A stretch of 64,000 nucleotides of DNA from Acinetobacter sp. A2 (GCF_012371325.1 NZ_JAAZQX010000003.1:1-64000); one strand, 5' to 3'. Numbered from the stretch's first letter, positions 11,318 through 20,873 are shown. A program made the numbers and translations. The notes: generated by a model from the sequence alone, not told the origin.

Positions 11318-12460
11318 ATGGAACGTAAATGGATGAATAAAACCTTATTGGCGCTTAGTATCCAAATGGTAATTGGGGTAGCGTATGCTGCAGAAGAGCC
11401 ACAGCTAGGGGAATATGAAACAACAGCTGAACAACAGGCTGAAGTATCAGAAGCAACAACTGAAGTTTCCGCCACAACAGCTGAAACAAACAGTACTGAG
11501 GCGGTAGTGACTTCAACAAATGGGGAGCAAGCCGCTTCTACTGCATTGCAGCAACAAGAGGGTGATGCAACCAAAGAGGCCAACTTAGAAGAAGTCTTTA
11601 CCTCAAATGAACGTCAATATTCATTGATGAAACAAGGTGAAATTTCATCTTACTACGACATTGATTATACCTATTATCGTGATACCCAACTTGATCTTGA
11701 AATGGCACAAGGTCAATTATATCAATTACGTGTACAAGAAAATGCTTCTCATGCTTTAACCAATACCTTTACAGCACAGTATGGCTTGCGTGACAATCTG
11801 ACCTTGTCGGCATCTTTACCTTTAGTGGCAAAAACAGATTTATTAAAAGATACTACAGCTGCAGGTTTAGGGGATATTTCATTAGGCGCACGTTGGGAAC
11901 CGTTCCCACTTAAAGCAGGTCGTTTGCCTTTAATTTTATTTGCCAACCTTTCGACCAAGACTGGTGATAGCCCGTATGAAATTAACCCCGTCAAAGATTT
12001 GGCTACAGGGAAAGGTTATTACTCGGTCGGTTTTGGGGCAAGTACCCGTAAATATATTGATCCTGTAGTCTTGTTTGCCTCAGCTTCTGCCAACTATGGT
12101 TTAAAAGAAAGTGGCTTAAACCAAATTCGTGGTGGGCGCATTATTGAAGAGTTTGAACCGGGTGTTAGCGGTGGTTTTGCATTTGGTTTTGCCTACTCGT
12201 TTAATTACGATGTGTCTATGACTATGTCATATCAGCAAAGCTTTAATACTGGTTCTGAATTTTTTTATGAAGGTGGTGAAAGTTATTCACCAGCCGATCA
12301 AACCAGTTCAACTTTAGCAATTTCACTCGGGGTGCGTGTATCACCAGAAACCATTGTTAATGGTACGGTGGGTATTGGTTTGACTGAAGATGCACCAGAC
12401 GTGTCACTTGGTTTGTCTTTCCCATTAGATATTCTCGGTTTTGGTAAAAAAATTCGCTAA
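11318..12460 (+). CDS. filC: FilC: predicted outer-membrane beta-barrel protein
   Basis: The 380-residue protein has a signal peptide (cleaved near GVAYAAEE, about residue 24) and a Thr/Glu/Gln-rich, probably disordered segment (about 25-85). From about 95 to the end it shows alternating amphipathic strands (QYGLRDNLTLSASLPLV, GLGDISLGARWEPF, VGFGASTRKYIDPVVLFASA) typical of a 12- to 14-strand barrel. An N-terminal extension before a barrel resembles FapF of the Pseudomonas amyloid system, though I cannot align them here. Start ATG 11318 follows a strong GGAAGGGG site. The spacing to filB (46 bp) and filD (12 bp) indicates one transcript. Confidence 0.72.
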   Translation: MERKWMNKTLLALSIQMVIGVAYAAEEPQLGEYETTAEQQAEVSEATTEVSATTAETNSTEAVVTSTNGEQAASTALQQQEGDATKEANLEEVFTSNERQYSLMKQGEISSYYDIDYTYYRDTQLDLEMAQGQLYQLRVQENASHALTNTFTAQYGLRDNLTLSASLPLVAKTDLLKDTTAAGLGDISLGARWEPFPLKAGRLPLILFANLSTKTGDSPYEINPVKDLATGKGYYSVGFGASTRKYIDPVVLFASASANYGLKESGLNQIRGGRIIEEFEPGVSGGFAFGFAYSFNYDVSMTMSYQQSFNTGSEFFYEGGESYSPADQTSSTLAISLGVRVSPETIVNGTVGIGLTEDAPDVSLGLSFPLDILGFGKKIR

Positions 12461-12472
12461 GAGGCTAGTCGC

Positions 12473-14137
12473 ATGAAAATGATACGACTTCGCCCGTTAG
12501 TGACTGCTATTTTACTGTCGGGCTGTTCGGGCGCTGCATTTGCGCAGCTTGGGCAAAACTTATCTGTAGATATTCGCTCTTTAACCATGGGGAATGCAGT
12601 TACTGCCGATCCACCTGGTATTAGCGCGATTCACTTTAACCCTGCAGCACTGACTAAAATTGAAGGTCTACAAACTGATGTGCAAGGGGTATTGGCACAT
12701 TTTGATGTGCAGCGCGAGCTTTCTGTACCTGCTGGTTATGATGTTTTTGGATACTCTGATGACCCTGTCGTGTGTAATGATGGGCCAGAGATCATGGCAG
12801 ATTTCTGTACCGACTTTAAGGGGACAGTACAGGCAGATGTAGAGTATCCGACCCTTTATGTGCCTATTCTGAAAAAGTTTGTGGATTTGGGTAAGGGCAT
12901 GCCGTTGGCAGCTCCAACCAATGGGATTGCCTATAATCCTCCAGGGTCAAAAGTGACTTTTGCCACGGCACTGTATGCGCCTTTAATTGCAGGCTTTGGC
13001 GCAGAAGATGGTAACCCAGGTAATTTTATGGGGCAGCAAGTAGCGCTAGAGCGTATTACTTATTTGTCACCATCCATCGCTTATCAAGTGAATGATGAGT
13101 TGTCGGTTGGGGCTTCCATTGGTATGTCTTATCAAGCCATTGCCATGAACACCGATTTACGTTTCCCGAATGAGTTGATCGGGATGTTGCGTATGGTGGA
13201 TGAGGTCGTTTGTACCCCATTTAAAGAAAACTCAGACATTATTACTGATATTTTATTGCTCGGTATTTGTAATGCTGAAGAAGGGATGAACCCTTTTTCT
13301 CGCTTTGGACAAATGCAACTGGCAGTCGAACAGAGTCTGAGCCCAAGTTATAACTTGGGGATTCTATGGGAACCAACTGAAGATTTTAGCTTTGGTATGG
13401 TGTACCAAAGTGCCGCTAAAATGCGTTTAAAAGGCAAATATCATATTGATAACTCTAAAGCACCACGAGAGTTAATCAATGGTTTGATGTCATCTCCGAC
13501 AGGGCAAATTCTAGCGGCGATTCTTGGCTTTCCAAGCTATATTCCAGCCAGTGAATCTGGTTTGGTATCTATGGATTTTGAATATCCTGCGCACTTTCAG
13601 GCGGGGATTAAATACAAAGTCATGCCTGATTTACAGGTGAATTTTGATGTCGGTTGGACAGATTATAAAGCTTGGGATAAATTTAAATTTGAGTTTGATC
13701 GTCAAATTTCTGCCCTTAAAATTGCAAAACTACTTTCAGAACATGTTTCTGATAGCTCTTTGGCTTTGCCGCTTGAGTTTCAGTCGCCATGGAGTTGGGG
13801 AATTGGTGTTGAATATTCAGCAACCGATCGCTTAAAACTACGTGCGGGTTATGAACCACGTGGCAGTGCCATTCCTGATAATAAACGTAACACCATGGTA
13901 CCTATCAACAATGCGCGTTTGTTTGGTTTGGGCGTAGGTTATCGTTTTGATGCAGATACAGATTTAGATTTATCGATTGGCTTTTTACAGAGTAAGGACA
14001 AAATACCTGCCAATACCAGTAGCTTAGCCAACAAAGAAGGTGTGAATAACTTGTTATTAAACCCTTATGCGGGGCTAAACGTAAAAACAGATACCAAAAT
14101 TACAATTCTTGGATTGAGTTATAGAACACGATGGTAA
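12473..14137 (+). CDS. filD: FilD: OmpP1/FadL/TodX-family outer-membrane protein
   Basis: The 554-residue protein has an export signal (MKMIRLRPLVTAILLSGCSG), then the FadL hallmark N-terminus: DIRSLTMGNAVTADPPGISAIHFNPAAL, where the NPA element marks the family. Many amphipathic strands follow (LSPSYNLGILWEPTEDFSFG, HFQAGIKYKVMPDLQVNFDV), and it ends in a strand with an aromatic residue (YRTRW). FadL-type barrels carry hydrophobic molecules laterally through the outer membrane. The LSGC in the signal resembles a lipobox, but AFAQ further on is a plausible Sec cleavage site. Its last 7 bases overlap the filE start, so the two are translationally coupled. Confidence 0.78.
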   Translation: MKMIRLRPLVTAILLSGCSGAAFAQLGQNLSVDIRSLTMGNAVTADPPGISAIHFNPAALTKIEGLQTDVQGVLAHFDVQRELSVPAGYDVFGYSDDPVVCNDGPEIMADFCTDFKGTVQADVEYPTLYVPILKKFVDLGKGMPLAAPTNGIAYNPPGSKVTFATALYAPLIAGFGAEDGNPGNFMGQQVALERITYLSPSIAYQVNDELSVGASIGMSYQAIAMNTDLRFPNELIGMLRMVDEVVCTPFKENSDIITDILLLGICNAEEGMNPFSRFGQMQLAVEQSLSPSYNLGILWEPTEDFSFGMVYQSAAKMRLKGKYHIDNSKAPRELINGLMSSPTGQILAAILGFPSYIPASESGLVSMDFEYPAHFQAGIKYKVMPDLQVNFDVGWTDYKAWDKFKFEFDRQISALKIAKLLSEHVSDSSLALPLEFQSPWSWGIGVEYSATDRLKLRAGYEPRGSAIPDNKRNTMVPINNARLFGLGVGYRFDADTDLDLSIGFLQSKDKIPANTSSLANKEGVNNLLLNPYAGLNVKTDTKITILGLSYRTRW

Positions 14138-15453
14138 GTTCAGTACAGAAAATAAAACGGACTTTATTTTCAAAGTCGATTGTGTTGCTGCTCGCCAGCA
14201 CAGGATCGGTGTGTTACGCCAATCAGTTTTACACCATTATTGGGCCAGATGGTCGTCCGATTGTGGTGCAGCGTAATGCCGCAGAAAAAAAGAAAACCAT
14301 AGCCGCGCTGGAAACAGCACAAAAACAAAAGAAAGAGCAGCAAAAACCAGCTCAACCCGTTGTTCAAGCTGTGCCTACACAACAAGTGATACCAGCCACC
14401 TCACCACAACTTAAAAGTGCATCGGAAAATGCTGCTCAAAAGACTCTCAAAGAGCAAATACAAGAAACTGCACCAAGCTCTAAAGTTGTTGTTCAGCAAG
14501 CAAGAACGATGCAACAGCAGCAAAAAGTACTCGTAACTCAAGATGTTGAACAATCCAAGCCATCTTTAATTGCAGAGAACACTGACATAGCCTCAAGCAC
14601 ACAGAAGCTTGTAAAAGCATCTAGCGTAGATGTTGCGAAAACCAAGCCAAAAATATCGAGTGTAATCGGCTTGGAAGAAAATTCTGCATCACCTCTTTCT
14701 CAGTCTGCAATTGTGGTTGAGGCGAAAGCTGAAACAGATGCGACATCATCAGGTTTTATGGAGATGGCGGGTGAGAAATATGTCAAGAGTGAATATTTAG
14801 AAGACCAAGAATTTAATTTAGAAGGGAAAAAGCGTTTTTACAGCATGCCTGAAGGGGTAATTGATACGAAGCATGGTGGTGGTGCACGTATGCAGGTGGT
14901 TGAGCGTGAACGAGGTGTGAATCGTTCTGTTCTACAAAAAATTTTCCAAAAGAAACCAGTAATTGAGCCACAAGCAATTGTTTTAGCAGCAGACTATTAT
15001 CGTGTGTCCCATGCAGAAGCAGTAGCTAGTTTGGGGCAAAGTTGTTTTACTGAAACTAAAAAAAACAAAGCCAAAGTTTTAAAAGCACAACAGGATTTAA
15101 ACTTATGGCCGCGCGCGCCACTTACTGAAAAGTTTGATTATGAGTTGGTCAAAGTATCCGATTCAATTCAGAATATACAAATCAACTCTTATGCGACTAA
15201 ACAAAATAATCCGACTTTTTATTGGCCATTTGTGGTATTTCTAGATCAGAAAGGTTGTGTGATTGAAGGTGCTGGCGGCTTTAGAAATCAGGATACTGCC
15301 AGCAATGGATTACGCCATGAGGTTATTGAAGGTATTATTCAGCTGCCTGCAAACAGTCATTATTTACTCTTAACCCCATTGGCTTCTGCGGTAGATATGG
15401 AACATCGAGCGCTCAGTAACCAAGGACAATTAAAACTCATTGCGATACGCTAA
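14131..15453 (+). CDS. filE: FilE: periplasmic protein of the fil cluster
   Basis: I know this protein only as the putative pilus-assembly protein FilE of Acinetobacter annotation; no biochemical role is clear. The 440 residues begin with a signal peptide (cleaved near VCYANQ, about residue 31) and a short FYTIIGPDGRPIVVQ element. A long Lys/Gln/Ala/Ser-rich, low-complexity linker follows (about 50-210). The compact C-terminal domain (about 280-440) has two cysteines (GQSCFTE and KGCVIEG) that could form a disulfide. The layout suggests a periplasm-spanning tether joining two layers of an envelope machine. The start overlaps filD by 7 bases (ATGGTAA). Confidence 0.65.
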   Translation: MVSSVQKIKRTLFSKSIVLLLASTGSVCYANQFYTIIGPDGRPIVVQRNAAEKKKTIAALETAQKQKKEQQKPAQPVVQAVPTQQVIPATSPQLKSASENAAQKTLKEQIQETAPSSKVVVQQARTMQQQQKVLVTQDVEQSKPSLIAENTDIASSTQKLVKASSVDVAKTKPKISSVIGLEENSASPLSQSAIVVEAKAETDATSSGFMEMAGEKYVKSEYLEDQEFNLEGKKRFYSMPEGVIDTKHGGGARMQVVERERGVNRSVLQKIFQKKPVIEPQAIVLAADYYRVSHAEAVASLGQSCFTETKKNKAKVLKAQQDLNLWPRAPLTEKFDYELVKVSDSIQNIQINSYATKQNNPTFYWPFVVFLDQKGCVIEGAGGFRNQDTASNGLRHEVIEGIIQLPANSHYLLLTPLASAVDMEHRALSNQGQLKLIAIR

Positions 15454-15473
15454 CAAAAATAAGAGAATTCAGG

Positions 15474-17390
15474 ATGAAAATTAGACAGATTTTACCTTTT
15501 GCGAGTACGGCATTGCTGGCAGCTTTAAGTGGTTGCGGTGGAGAAAGTGCCAACATTAATCCAGAACCAAACCCTGTACTCTACGTGAATGGAAGTTGCG
15601 CCTCGAATACTACCGACTGTGTCGAGTTTGCGTTGGATTACCCAGTTGATGGTTTGAACTTTACCTGTAGTAGTGATGCCAGTAAAACTTATATGACCTT
15701 CATTGAGCCAACGAGTAATGCTGCTACTGGAAAATGTAAGGCAGGCGATAAAGTACACTTCTTTATTCAGGAAAAGACCAATCAGCAAATTGATTTGGGC
15801 ACAGTATCACTAGCAGATATTGGGGTAGTGAGTGCGGCAGGTGCAGGGTTCCCACGTTTAAGCGTGTTGGATATGGCAAGAGGCTTAACTGGTCGAGCAG
15901 CCACAAGTTTAAATAATCCTAGAGATGATACTGTTCAAGTGGCGACTGCCATTGTGAGAATTTTACAGGCTTTGTCTGTTGAAACAGGAAAATCTGTCCC
16001 GGGTGATATTCAACCTTTATATATTTCAACCCTGAAAAAAGAACAATTGGCTGATATAGGCACTTCTGTTAAGGCTGCTGATTTTAGTTCAGGTGCCTAC
16101 GCTTTAATTTTACGTCCTTGGGTAGATGTGTCCCCAATTTCTCAGGAAACAGCATCTCAGGCCCTGAATACTTTGGTATATATGAATAATTCGGCATTGT
16201 ATCAAGCCAATTATCCAATTTTGGCTAAAGAAGATTCTCAATTACCCCAAGGTTTATATGGTTGTAACTTAACAGATTGTAAGACAGCAACCCCTGCATT
16301 AAAGCACTTAATTGGACAATATCAGCTGATTACGGACCGTGCAGGTTATACTTTCGGTTACGGCGTGCAGTGGAAAGGGGCTGTAACAGCAAGTAGTGCT
16401 AATCCAATCTTATCTGTGAGTGGTGACCTGATTCGTAACGCACGTCCTGACCGTATGACAGCAGCTCCACAAACGACTTGGGTTGATCCGCTTACCAAGC
16501 GTATAACAGAACCATTCCGTTTTAGTGTAAGCACCAATACTGCCGATGATTTTCAAATTACTCAAGGTAAAGTCTATAACGACTATTTGATTGCGGGCAC
16601 AGAGGGCTTTTATAAACTTCTGACTAAATTAAGTACAGCAAATCCTGCCGATTACGGTTTGTGGCAGCAAACTATTGGGACGGATCAGTTTAAAGGTTCA
16701 TTTGATGCCTATAAATTTTTTCCAGTGAACTTTTTAGATAATCGTGTTTTTAAAACCGTGAAAAATGTGAATGTTGATGAGTCTTATATTTTCCCTTTAT
16801 ATGCGACCTTAACTTTCAATTTTGCGAATAGCACGGCTACGCCAGTCAAACTGGGAATTGTGCTGGATGAACATGGCAATATTCGGACAGATATTGGAGC
16901 AAATGCAACGGAAACAGACATGTCGGGTCAGTGTGCAACTCTGAGTCAATCTGAAGCAAATTTGGTAGATACAAATGGTATCACTCAACATCGTATTGGA
17001 GTTTTAGGTACAGCTGATGTAGATAATAAGGCCGTAACGTTGCGTATGATATTGGCCAATTCACGTTTTCAGCAATTGGATGGAGCTGTGATTGGTTTAA
17101 ATACCAAAATTGAACAGGTGGAAGGGACTAGCAATCAAAGTATCGTAGTGGGTGGGGCTCGTGCCAATATTGGCAATTTGGTGGCTGGAAATTCGACTCA
17201 TATCACCTTGTCAGACTTTAGTGGTTCTACGGTGCATTGGAGTAATATTTATAATGCACAGTTAGCGACTTACGTGAATCAGAGCACAAATCAAGCTTCT
17301 GAAGCTGATCAGGCCTTAAGTAAAATTCAAGGTGGTACCGTAAGTATGGCGGTGGCAAGTTGCGATCAGGCAAATAAAGTCCGTACCTAA
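15474..17390 (+). CDS. filF: FilF: large predicted surface lipoprotein
   Basis: The 638-residue product carries a lipoprotein signal with lipobox LSGC (lipidated cysteine about 21), followed by GGESANINPEPNP, a flexible spacer. The mature region has paired cysteines in the first 80 residues (GSCASNTTDC, NFTCSS, GKCKAG), implying disulfides, and long Thr/Ser/Asn-rich beta-type stretches. FilF has been discussed for Acinetobacter as an outer-membrane antigen, which is the reason for the symbol; its function is not established. It is the last gene of the cluster and is followed by a terminator. Residues 2-3 after the lipidated cysteine are Gly-Gly, with no inner-membrane retention Asp. Confidence 0.68.
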   Translation: MKIRQILPFASTALLAALSGCGGESANINPEPNPVLYVNGSCASNTTDCVEFALDYPVDGLNFTCSSDASKTYMTFIEPTSNAATGKCKAGDKVHFFIQEKTNQQIDLGTVSLADIGVVSAAGAGFPRLSVLDMARGLTGRAATSLNNPRDDTVQVATAIVRILQALSVETGKSVPGDIQPLYISTLKKEQLADIGTSVKAADFSSGAYALILRPWVDVSPISQETASQALNTLVYMNNSALYQANYPILAKEDSQLPQGLYGCNLTDCKTATPALKHLIGQYQLITDRAGYTFGYGVQWKGAVTASSANPILSVSGDLIRNARPDRMTAAPQTTWVDPLTKRITEPFRFSVSTNTADDFQITQGKVYNDYLIAGTEGFYKLLTKLSTANPADYGLWQQTIGTDQFKGSFDAYKFFPVNFLDNRVFKTVKNVNVDESYIFPLYATLTFNFANSTATPVKLGIVLDEHGNIRTDIGANATETDMSGQCATLSQSEANLVDTNGITQHRIGVLGTADVDNKAVTLRMILANSRFQQLDGAVIGLNTKIEQVEGTSNQSIVVGGARANIGNLVAGNSTHITLSDFSGSTVHWSNIYNAQLATYVNQSTNQASEADQALSKIQGGTVSMAVASCDQANKVRT

Positions 17391-17411
17391 TCGCTTCATC
17401 ATGTTGAAAAC

Positions 17412-17444
17412 AATAAGCCCATCTTGACGATGGGCTTATTTTTT
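17412..17444 (+). terminator. terminator of the fil cluster
   Basis: A 12-bp perfect stem (AATAAGCCCATC/GATGGGCTTATT) with a 5-nt loop and a T tract, 20 bp after the filF stop. Confidence 0.9.
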
Positions 17445-17483
17445 AACTGTTTGTTACTCGCTGTGGAATTAAAGCTTTCATAC

Positions 17484-18044
17484 TTAACCCGTATGATCGG
17501 TACGAGAACCTAATGTTTCTAAATGTGTGGTGAAATGATTGTTCTTTCGATCTGCAAAGTAGTGTTGCAAAGTTCTTTCTACACTCGGGAAAGCCAGTTC
17601 TGACCACGGAATTTCATCTTCGCTAAATAGGCGTGATTCAATGGTTTCCTCACCTGCACCAAATTGACCATTCAACAATTGCGCCTTGAACAGCACATAA
17701 ATTTGTCCAATACGCGGAATGTTGTACATACAATACAGTTGTTCAATCTTAATTTCTGCTTCGGCTTCTTCACGGGTTTCACGTGCTGAACCTTGTTCCA
17801 TGGTTTCAAACATTTCCATGTAGCCCGCAGGTAAAGTCCATAGACCATAACGTGGCTCAATGGCACGGCGGCACAACAAAACTTTATTTTCCCAAGTGAC
17901 TAAGGCACCGCAAATGACTTTAGGATTGACGTAATGAATCGTGCCACAGGCACGACATACCTGACGCAGTTGTTGATCGCCAAGCGGTATTTTAGTTATT
18001 GTTTTTTGCCCACAATTGCCACAAAAGTTCATATTGATCGTCAT
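17484..18044 (-). CDS. NUDIX hydrolase with N-terminal zinc ribbon
   Basis: NUDIX enzymes cleave nucleoside diphosphates linked to another group. The 186-residue protein starts with a zinc ribbon (CGNCGQ and CRACG, about residues 8-36), as in NudC-type NADH pyrophosphatases and related ADP-ribose hydrolases. A Nudix box follows in GYMEMFETMEQGSARETREE. The box's usual terminal Gly is replaced (EEAEAEI), as in several zinc-ribbon NUDIX proteins. It is shorter than NudC, so the substrate cannot be named. An alternative ATG lies at 18032. It diverges from a second NUDIX gene 112 bp away. Confidence 0.85.
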   Translation of the reverse strand: MTINMNFCGNCGQKTITKIPLGDQQLRQVCRACGTIHYVNPKVICGALVTWENKVLLCRRAIEPRYGLWTLPAGYMEMFETMEQGSARETREEAEAEIKIEQLYCMYNIPRIGQIYVLFKAQLLNGQFGAGEETIESRLFSEDEIPWSELAFPSVERTLQHYFADRKNNHFTTHLETLGSRTDHTG

Positions 18045-18156
18045 TGCCGAAGGGAGTTCTCAGAATAACTGAAAATTTCGACTTTGGCATCCTCTCTATC
18101 TATTGCTCGTGCATTTCAGCTATGATGAAATAATAAAACAAGGAGAACAATAAAGT

Positions 18157-18753
18157 ATGTTTGATCATTCGCTCACGCATCTATTACAGCAACGTTTGCG
18201 CTTTTCCAAAACACTTAGAGAAGCGCATGCTGCGGTATTGATTGCAATTACAGATGAGCATGATCCTAAAGTACTGTTAACACGCCGTTCTACTTTATTA
18301 AATAACCATGCAGGCGAGGTGTCTTTTCCTGGGGGGAAACGCGATCCACAAGATACCAGTAATATTGTGGTGGCATTGCGCGAGGCACAGGAAGAAACTG
18401 CGTTAAATCCCTTTGATGTGCAATTGATCGGCGACTTGCCTATGCAAAAAGCCCGTAATGGGATGTTGGTTAAACCTGTGGTGGGGCTCATCTCTCCAGA
18501 AGTTGAATTAATTCCACAACCTTCAGAAATTGATCGAATCTTTTTTGCATCGTTGCAGCATTTGATGGAAGCACCACCCATGCCTTATGAGGTGAATTTT
18601 GCTCAACAAAAATTATACTTTCCGAGTATGCAAGTTGAAGATGAAGTGGTTTGGGGTTTAACTGCGCGCATGTTGGTGTCCTTGTTTGAATACGGTCTGG
18701 ATTATCGTAAAGAATGGCCGTTCTTACTGAACTCACCCAAATTTAAAAAATAA
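18157..18753 (+). CDS. nudL: CoA pyrophosphatase (NudL/YeaB-type NUDIX)
   Basis: The 198-residue protein has the signature of CoA diphosphatases: LLTRRS, then HAGEVSFPGGKRDPQDTS, then the Nudix box ending ALREAQEETAL. The motif HxGExxFPGG is the family mark and separates it from the adjacent zinc-ribbon NUDIX. The enzyme would split CoA into 4'-phosphopantetheine and 3',5'-ADP. The start is well set by AAGGAGAAC at 18140-18148. It runs in the same direction as the carbonic-anhydrase-like gene, 47 bp apart, so they may be cotranscribed. Confidence 0.88.
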   Translation: MFDHSLTHLLQQRLRFSKTLREAHAAVLIAITDEHDPKVLLTRRSTLLNNHAGEVSFPGGKRDPQDTSNIVVALREAQEETALNPFDVQLIGDLPMQKARNGMLVKPVVGLISPEVELIPQPSEIDRIFFASLQHLMEAPPMPYEVNFAQQKLYFPSMQVEDEVVWGLTARMLVSLFEYGLDYRKEWPFLLNSPKFKK

Positions 18754-18800
18754 GCTGACTTTATAACAAATACCGACATTTACACTCAAAGGAAGGAATC

Positions 18801-19331
18801 ATGCTGTATAAATTTCAAGGTCATGCACCTAAAGCTTTACAACACCCATGGGATGGCTGGGTGGCTGATAATGCCACAGTGATTGGTCAGGTAGAGCTTG
18901 GACAGAAAGTTAGTGTCTGGTTTGGCGCGGTGATTCGAGCCGACAACAGCAAAATCAAAATCGGGCATTTTAGTAATGTGCAGGAAAATGCGGTTTTGCA
19001 TACCGATGCAGGCATTGAAATGAATATTGGTGATTATGTCACCATTGGGCATCAGGCCATGCTACATGGTTGTACCGTGGGTGATAATAGCCTGATAGGC
19101 ATTAATGCTGTGGTGTTGAATCATGCTGTGATTGGGAAAAATTGTATTATTGGTGCCAATGCTTTAATTCCTGAAGGCAAAGTCATTCCAGATAATTCTG
19201 TGGTGATGGGCTCACCAGGTAAAGTCGTGAAAACTTTAGATGAGTCGGCTGCAGCGCGTTTAAAAATGAGTGCTTTGCATTATGCAGAGCACTTTCCGCA
19301 TTTTGTGAACTTGGAGCCTACTACGCTTTAG
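18801..19331 (+). CDS. gamma-carbonic-anhydrase-like left-handed beta-helix protein (YrdA/PaaY family)
   Basis: The 176-residue protein is built from hexapeptide repeats ([18 protein letters not shown]-like turns, [12 protein letters not shown]) that form a left-handed beta-helix trimer. The metal-binding histidines are visible in [19 protein letters not shown]. Family members include gamma carbonic anhydrases and the thioesterase PaaY; the exact reaction is not assignable. A strong AAGGAAGGA ribosome-binding site precedes ATG 18801. Its 3' end lies 6 bp from the convergent coaX stop with no terminator between them. Confidence 0.88.
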   Translation: MLYKFQGHAPKALQHPWDGWVADNATVIGQVELGQKVSVWFGAVIRADNSKIKIGHFSNVQENAVLHTDAGIEMNIGDYVTIGHQAMLHGCTVGDNSLIGINAVVLNHAVIGKNCIIGANALIPEGKVIPDNSVVMGSPGKVVKTLDESAAARLKMSALHYAEHFPHFVNLEPTTL

Positions 19332-19337
19332 GGGCGT

Positions 19338-20078
19338 CTATTCTGTTGCTATAGGTGCGTATTCAATATAACGCTGCAAACCTTTTAGCAATAAATCTTG
19401 CTCGACTTGTGGTTGATATTGTTGCAAAAACTTGGCAAATAGCGGGGCATCGCCACCTGTTAAAATTAGTTTGCGTGGCGATTGCCGAATTACATGTTCA
19501 ATGGTGCTAAGTAAACCCAATAAAATACCATGATGAACCGCATCGATGGTGCTGCGTCCTGGGGTGAGTTCATCAAAGGCCGCATCTGGAATTTTAATGC
19601 CTTTGGTATTTTGAATGAGCGCATCACGTTGTAAATACAGATTCGGTAAAATGTAGCCGCCTATATGAGTTAATCCATCAGCTAAATCAATAGTCAAAGC
19701 TGTACCACAACTGATGACACAGTAGTTTTCTTGTGGATCACTGGCAACGGCAAGCACTTGTAGCCAGCGGTCAATCCCAAGTTGCTTAATGTCATATTCA
19801 CAGTGCAAGCCTGCATAATCAGCATGTACTTTGGCATAAATCACAGGCACATTCAGAGTCTTTAAAATCAAATGAATGCGTTGGTTGTTCTTCTGATCTT
19901 GTACTGAAGACACACCGACTTTATGCACATTCAGGCTTTTAAAATGTTGAATTAAGCCAAGTAATAAATCGGCAGGAGATTGCAAATGTAATTCTGCCTC
20001 ATGCTCGATCACACGTTCATTCTCAGTTACCCAGTACTTCAGGCGGGTATTACCAATATCTAGCCATAAATTTTTCAT
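19338..20078 (-). CDS. coaX: type III pantothenate kinase CoaX
   Basis: CoaX phosphorylates pantothenate, the first step of coenzyme A synthesis; the type III enzyme is not feedback-inhibited by CoA. The 246-residue protein has the ASKHA-fold phosphate motif [10 protein letters not shown] at the N-terminus, the [11 protein letters not shown] motif, [10 protein letters not shown], and a GGDAPLF motif near the C-terminus. It overlaps birA by four bases (ATGA at 20075-20078), the birA-coaX pairing seen in many bacteria. It needs a monovalent cation, as known for the family. Confidence 0.95.
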   Translation of the reverse strand: MKNLWLDIGNTRLKYWVTENERVIEHEAELHLQSPADLLLGLIQHFKSLNVHKVGVSSVQDQKNNQRIHLILKTLNVPVIYAKVHADYAGLHCEYDIKQLGIDRWLQVLAVASDPQENYCVISCGTALTIDLADGLTHIGGYILPNLYLQRDALIQNTKGIKIPDAAFDELTPGRSTIDAVHHGILLGLLSTIEHVIRQSPRKLILTGGDAPLFAKFLQQYQPQVEQDLLLKGLQRYIEYAPIATE

Positions 20079-20845
20079 GATGTTGACTCGGTGGCTAAAT
20101 CAAGCGGGCGTAATCGACCTTGATAAAAAACTTCGATACCCTGTGCCGTTTCAATTTGCACTGCGCCATCATCCTGAATACCTAAAAACACACCCTCGCA
20201 CGTGCCTTTAAAGTGTTCAAATTCCACTCGTTGTTGTTTGAATGCTGCATAGTGATTAAAGCGGGATGCTAAATTGTAGCAATCATGATTAAACCAGTCG
20301 CAGGCTTGCTGGATAGCAAGATAAAGTTCTGCAACTAAACTGATACGGTTTATTGAGGTTAAACCAAGCTCGGTCAGAGATGTGGTTTTTTGATCAATGA
20401 CGGGTGAGCTGACAGGTGAAAGATTGAGTCCGACACCGACGATTACTTGCTGAGCCGAAATTGGCTCAATTAAGATGCCGCCCCATTTGCCTTGTGGGCT
20501 GTATAAGTCATTCGGCCATTTTACTTGTAGATCAAGCGCCTCTAGACTCGGCATTTGCAAGATATTTAACGCAACTTCTAAAGCTAAACACCCATTTACA
20601 GGTGTTCGTAAATTTAGCAATGTGCTTAAATAGATGTTCCCTTCGGGTGATACCCATTGCCGTTGACGTTGTCCTCGACCATGCGTTTGTCTGGTACTAC
20701 AGACCAAGACACTCTGCACACCTTTTTGTGCAATTTCCCGTACATCATCATTGGTAGACGTGGTAATCGGCTTCAGGATGAGTACTTCTGGAAGCTGACC
20801 TGCTTCTGTGAGTTGTTGTTGCAGTTGTCGGGTTTCTACATCCAT
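20075..20845 (-). CDS. birA: biotin-[acetyl-CoA-carboxylase] ligase, catalytic domain only
   Basis: The enzyme activates biotin to biotinyl-5'-AMP and attaches it to the carboxyl-carrier subunit AccB. At 256 residues it lacks the N-terminal winged-helix domain of E. coli BirA, so it is not expected to repress biotin genes. Catalytic features are [12 protein letters not shown], the biotin-AMP loop [11 protein letters not shown] (GRG conserved, the next Arg-Gly replaced by Gln), [20 protein letters not shown], and a short C-terminal SH3-like domain. It lies 28 bp from the divergent TauE gene. Confidence 0.94.
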   Translation of the reverse strand: MDVETRQLQQQLTEAGQLPEVLILKPITTSTNDDVREIAQKGVQSVLVCSTRQTHGRGQRQRQWVSPEGNIYLSTLLNLRTPVNGCLALEVALNILQMPSLEALDLQVKWPNDLYSPQGKWGGILIEPISAQQVIVGVGLNLSPVSSPVIDQKTTSLTELGLTSINRISLVAELYLAIQQACDWFNHDCYNLASRFNHYAAFKQQRVEFEHFKGTCEGVFLGIQDDGAVQIETAQGIEVFYQGRLRPLDLATESTS

Positions 20846-20873
20846 ACGAATTTACAAATAGTGGAATATATTT

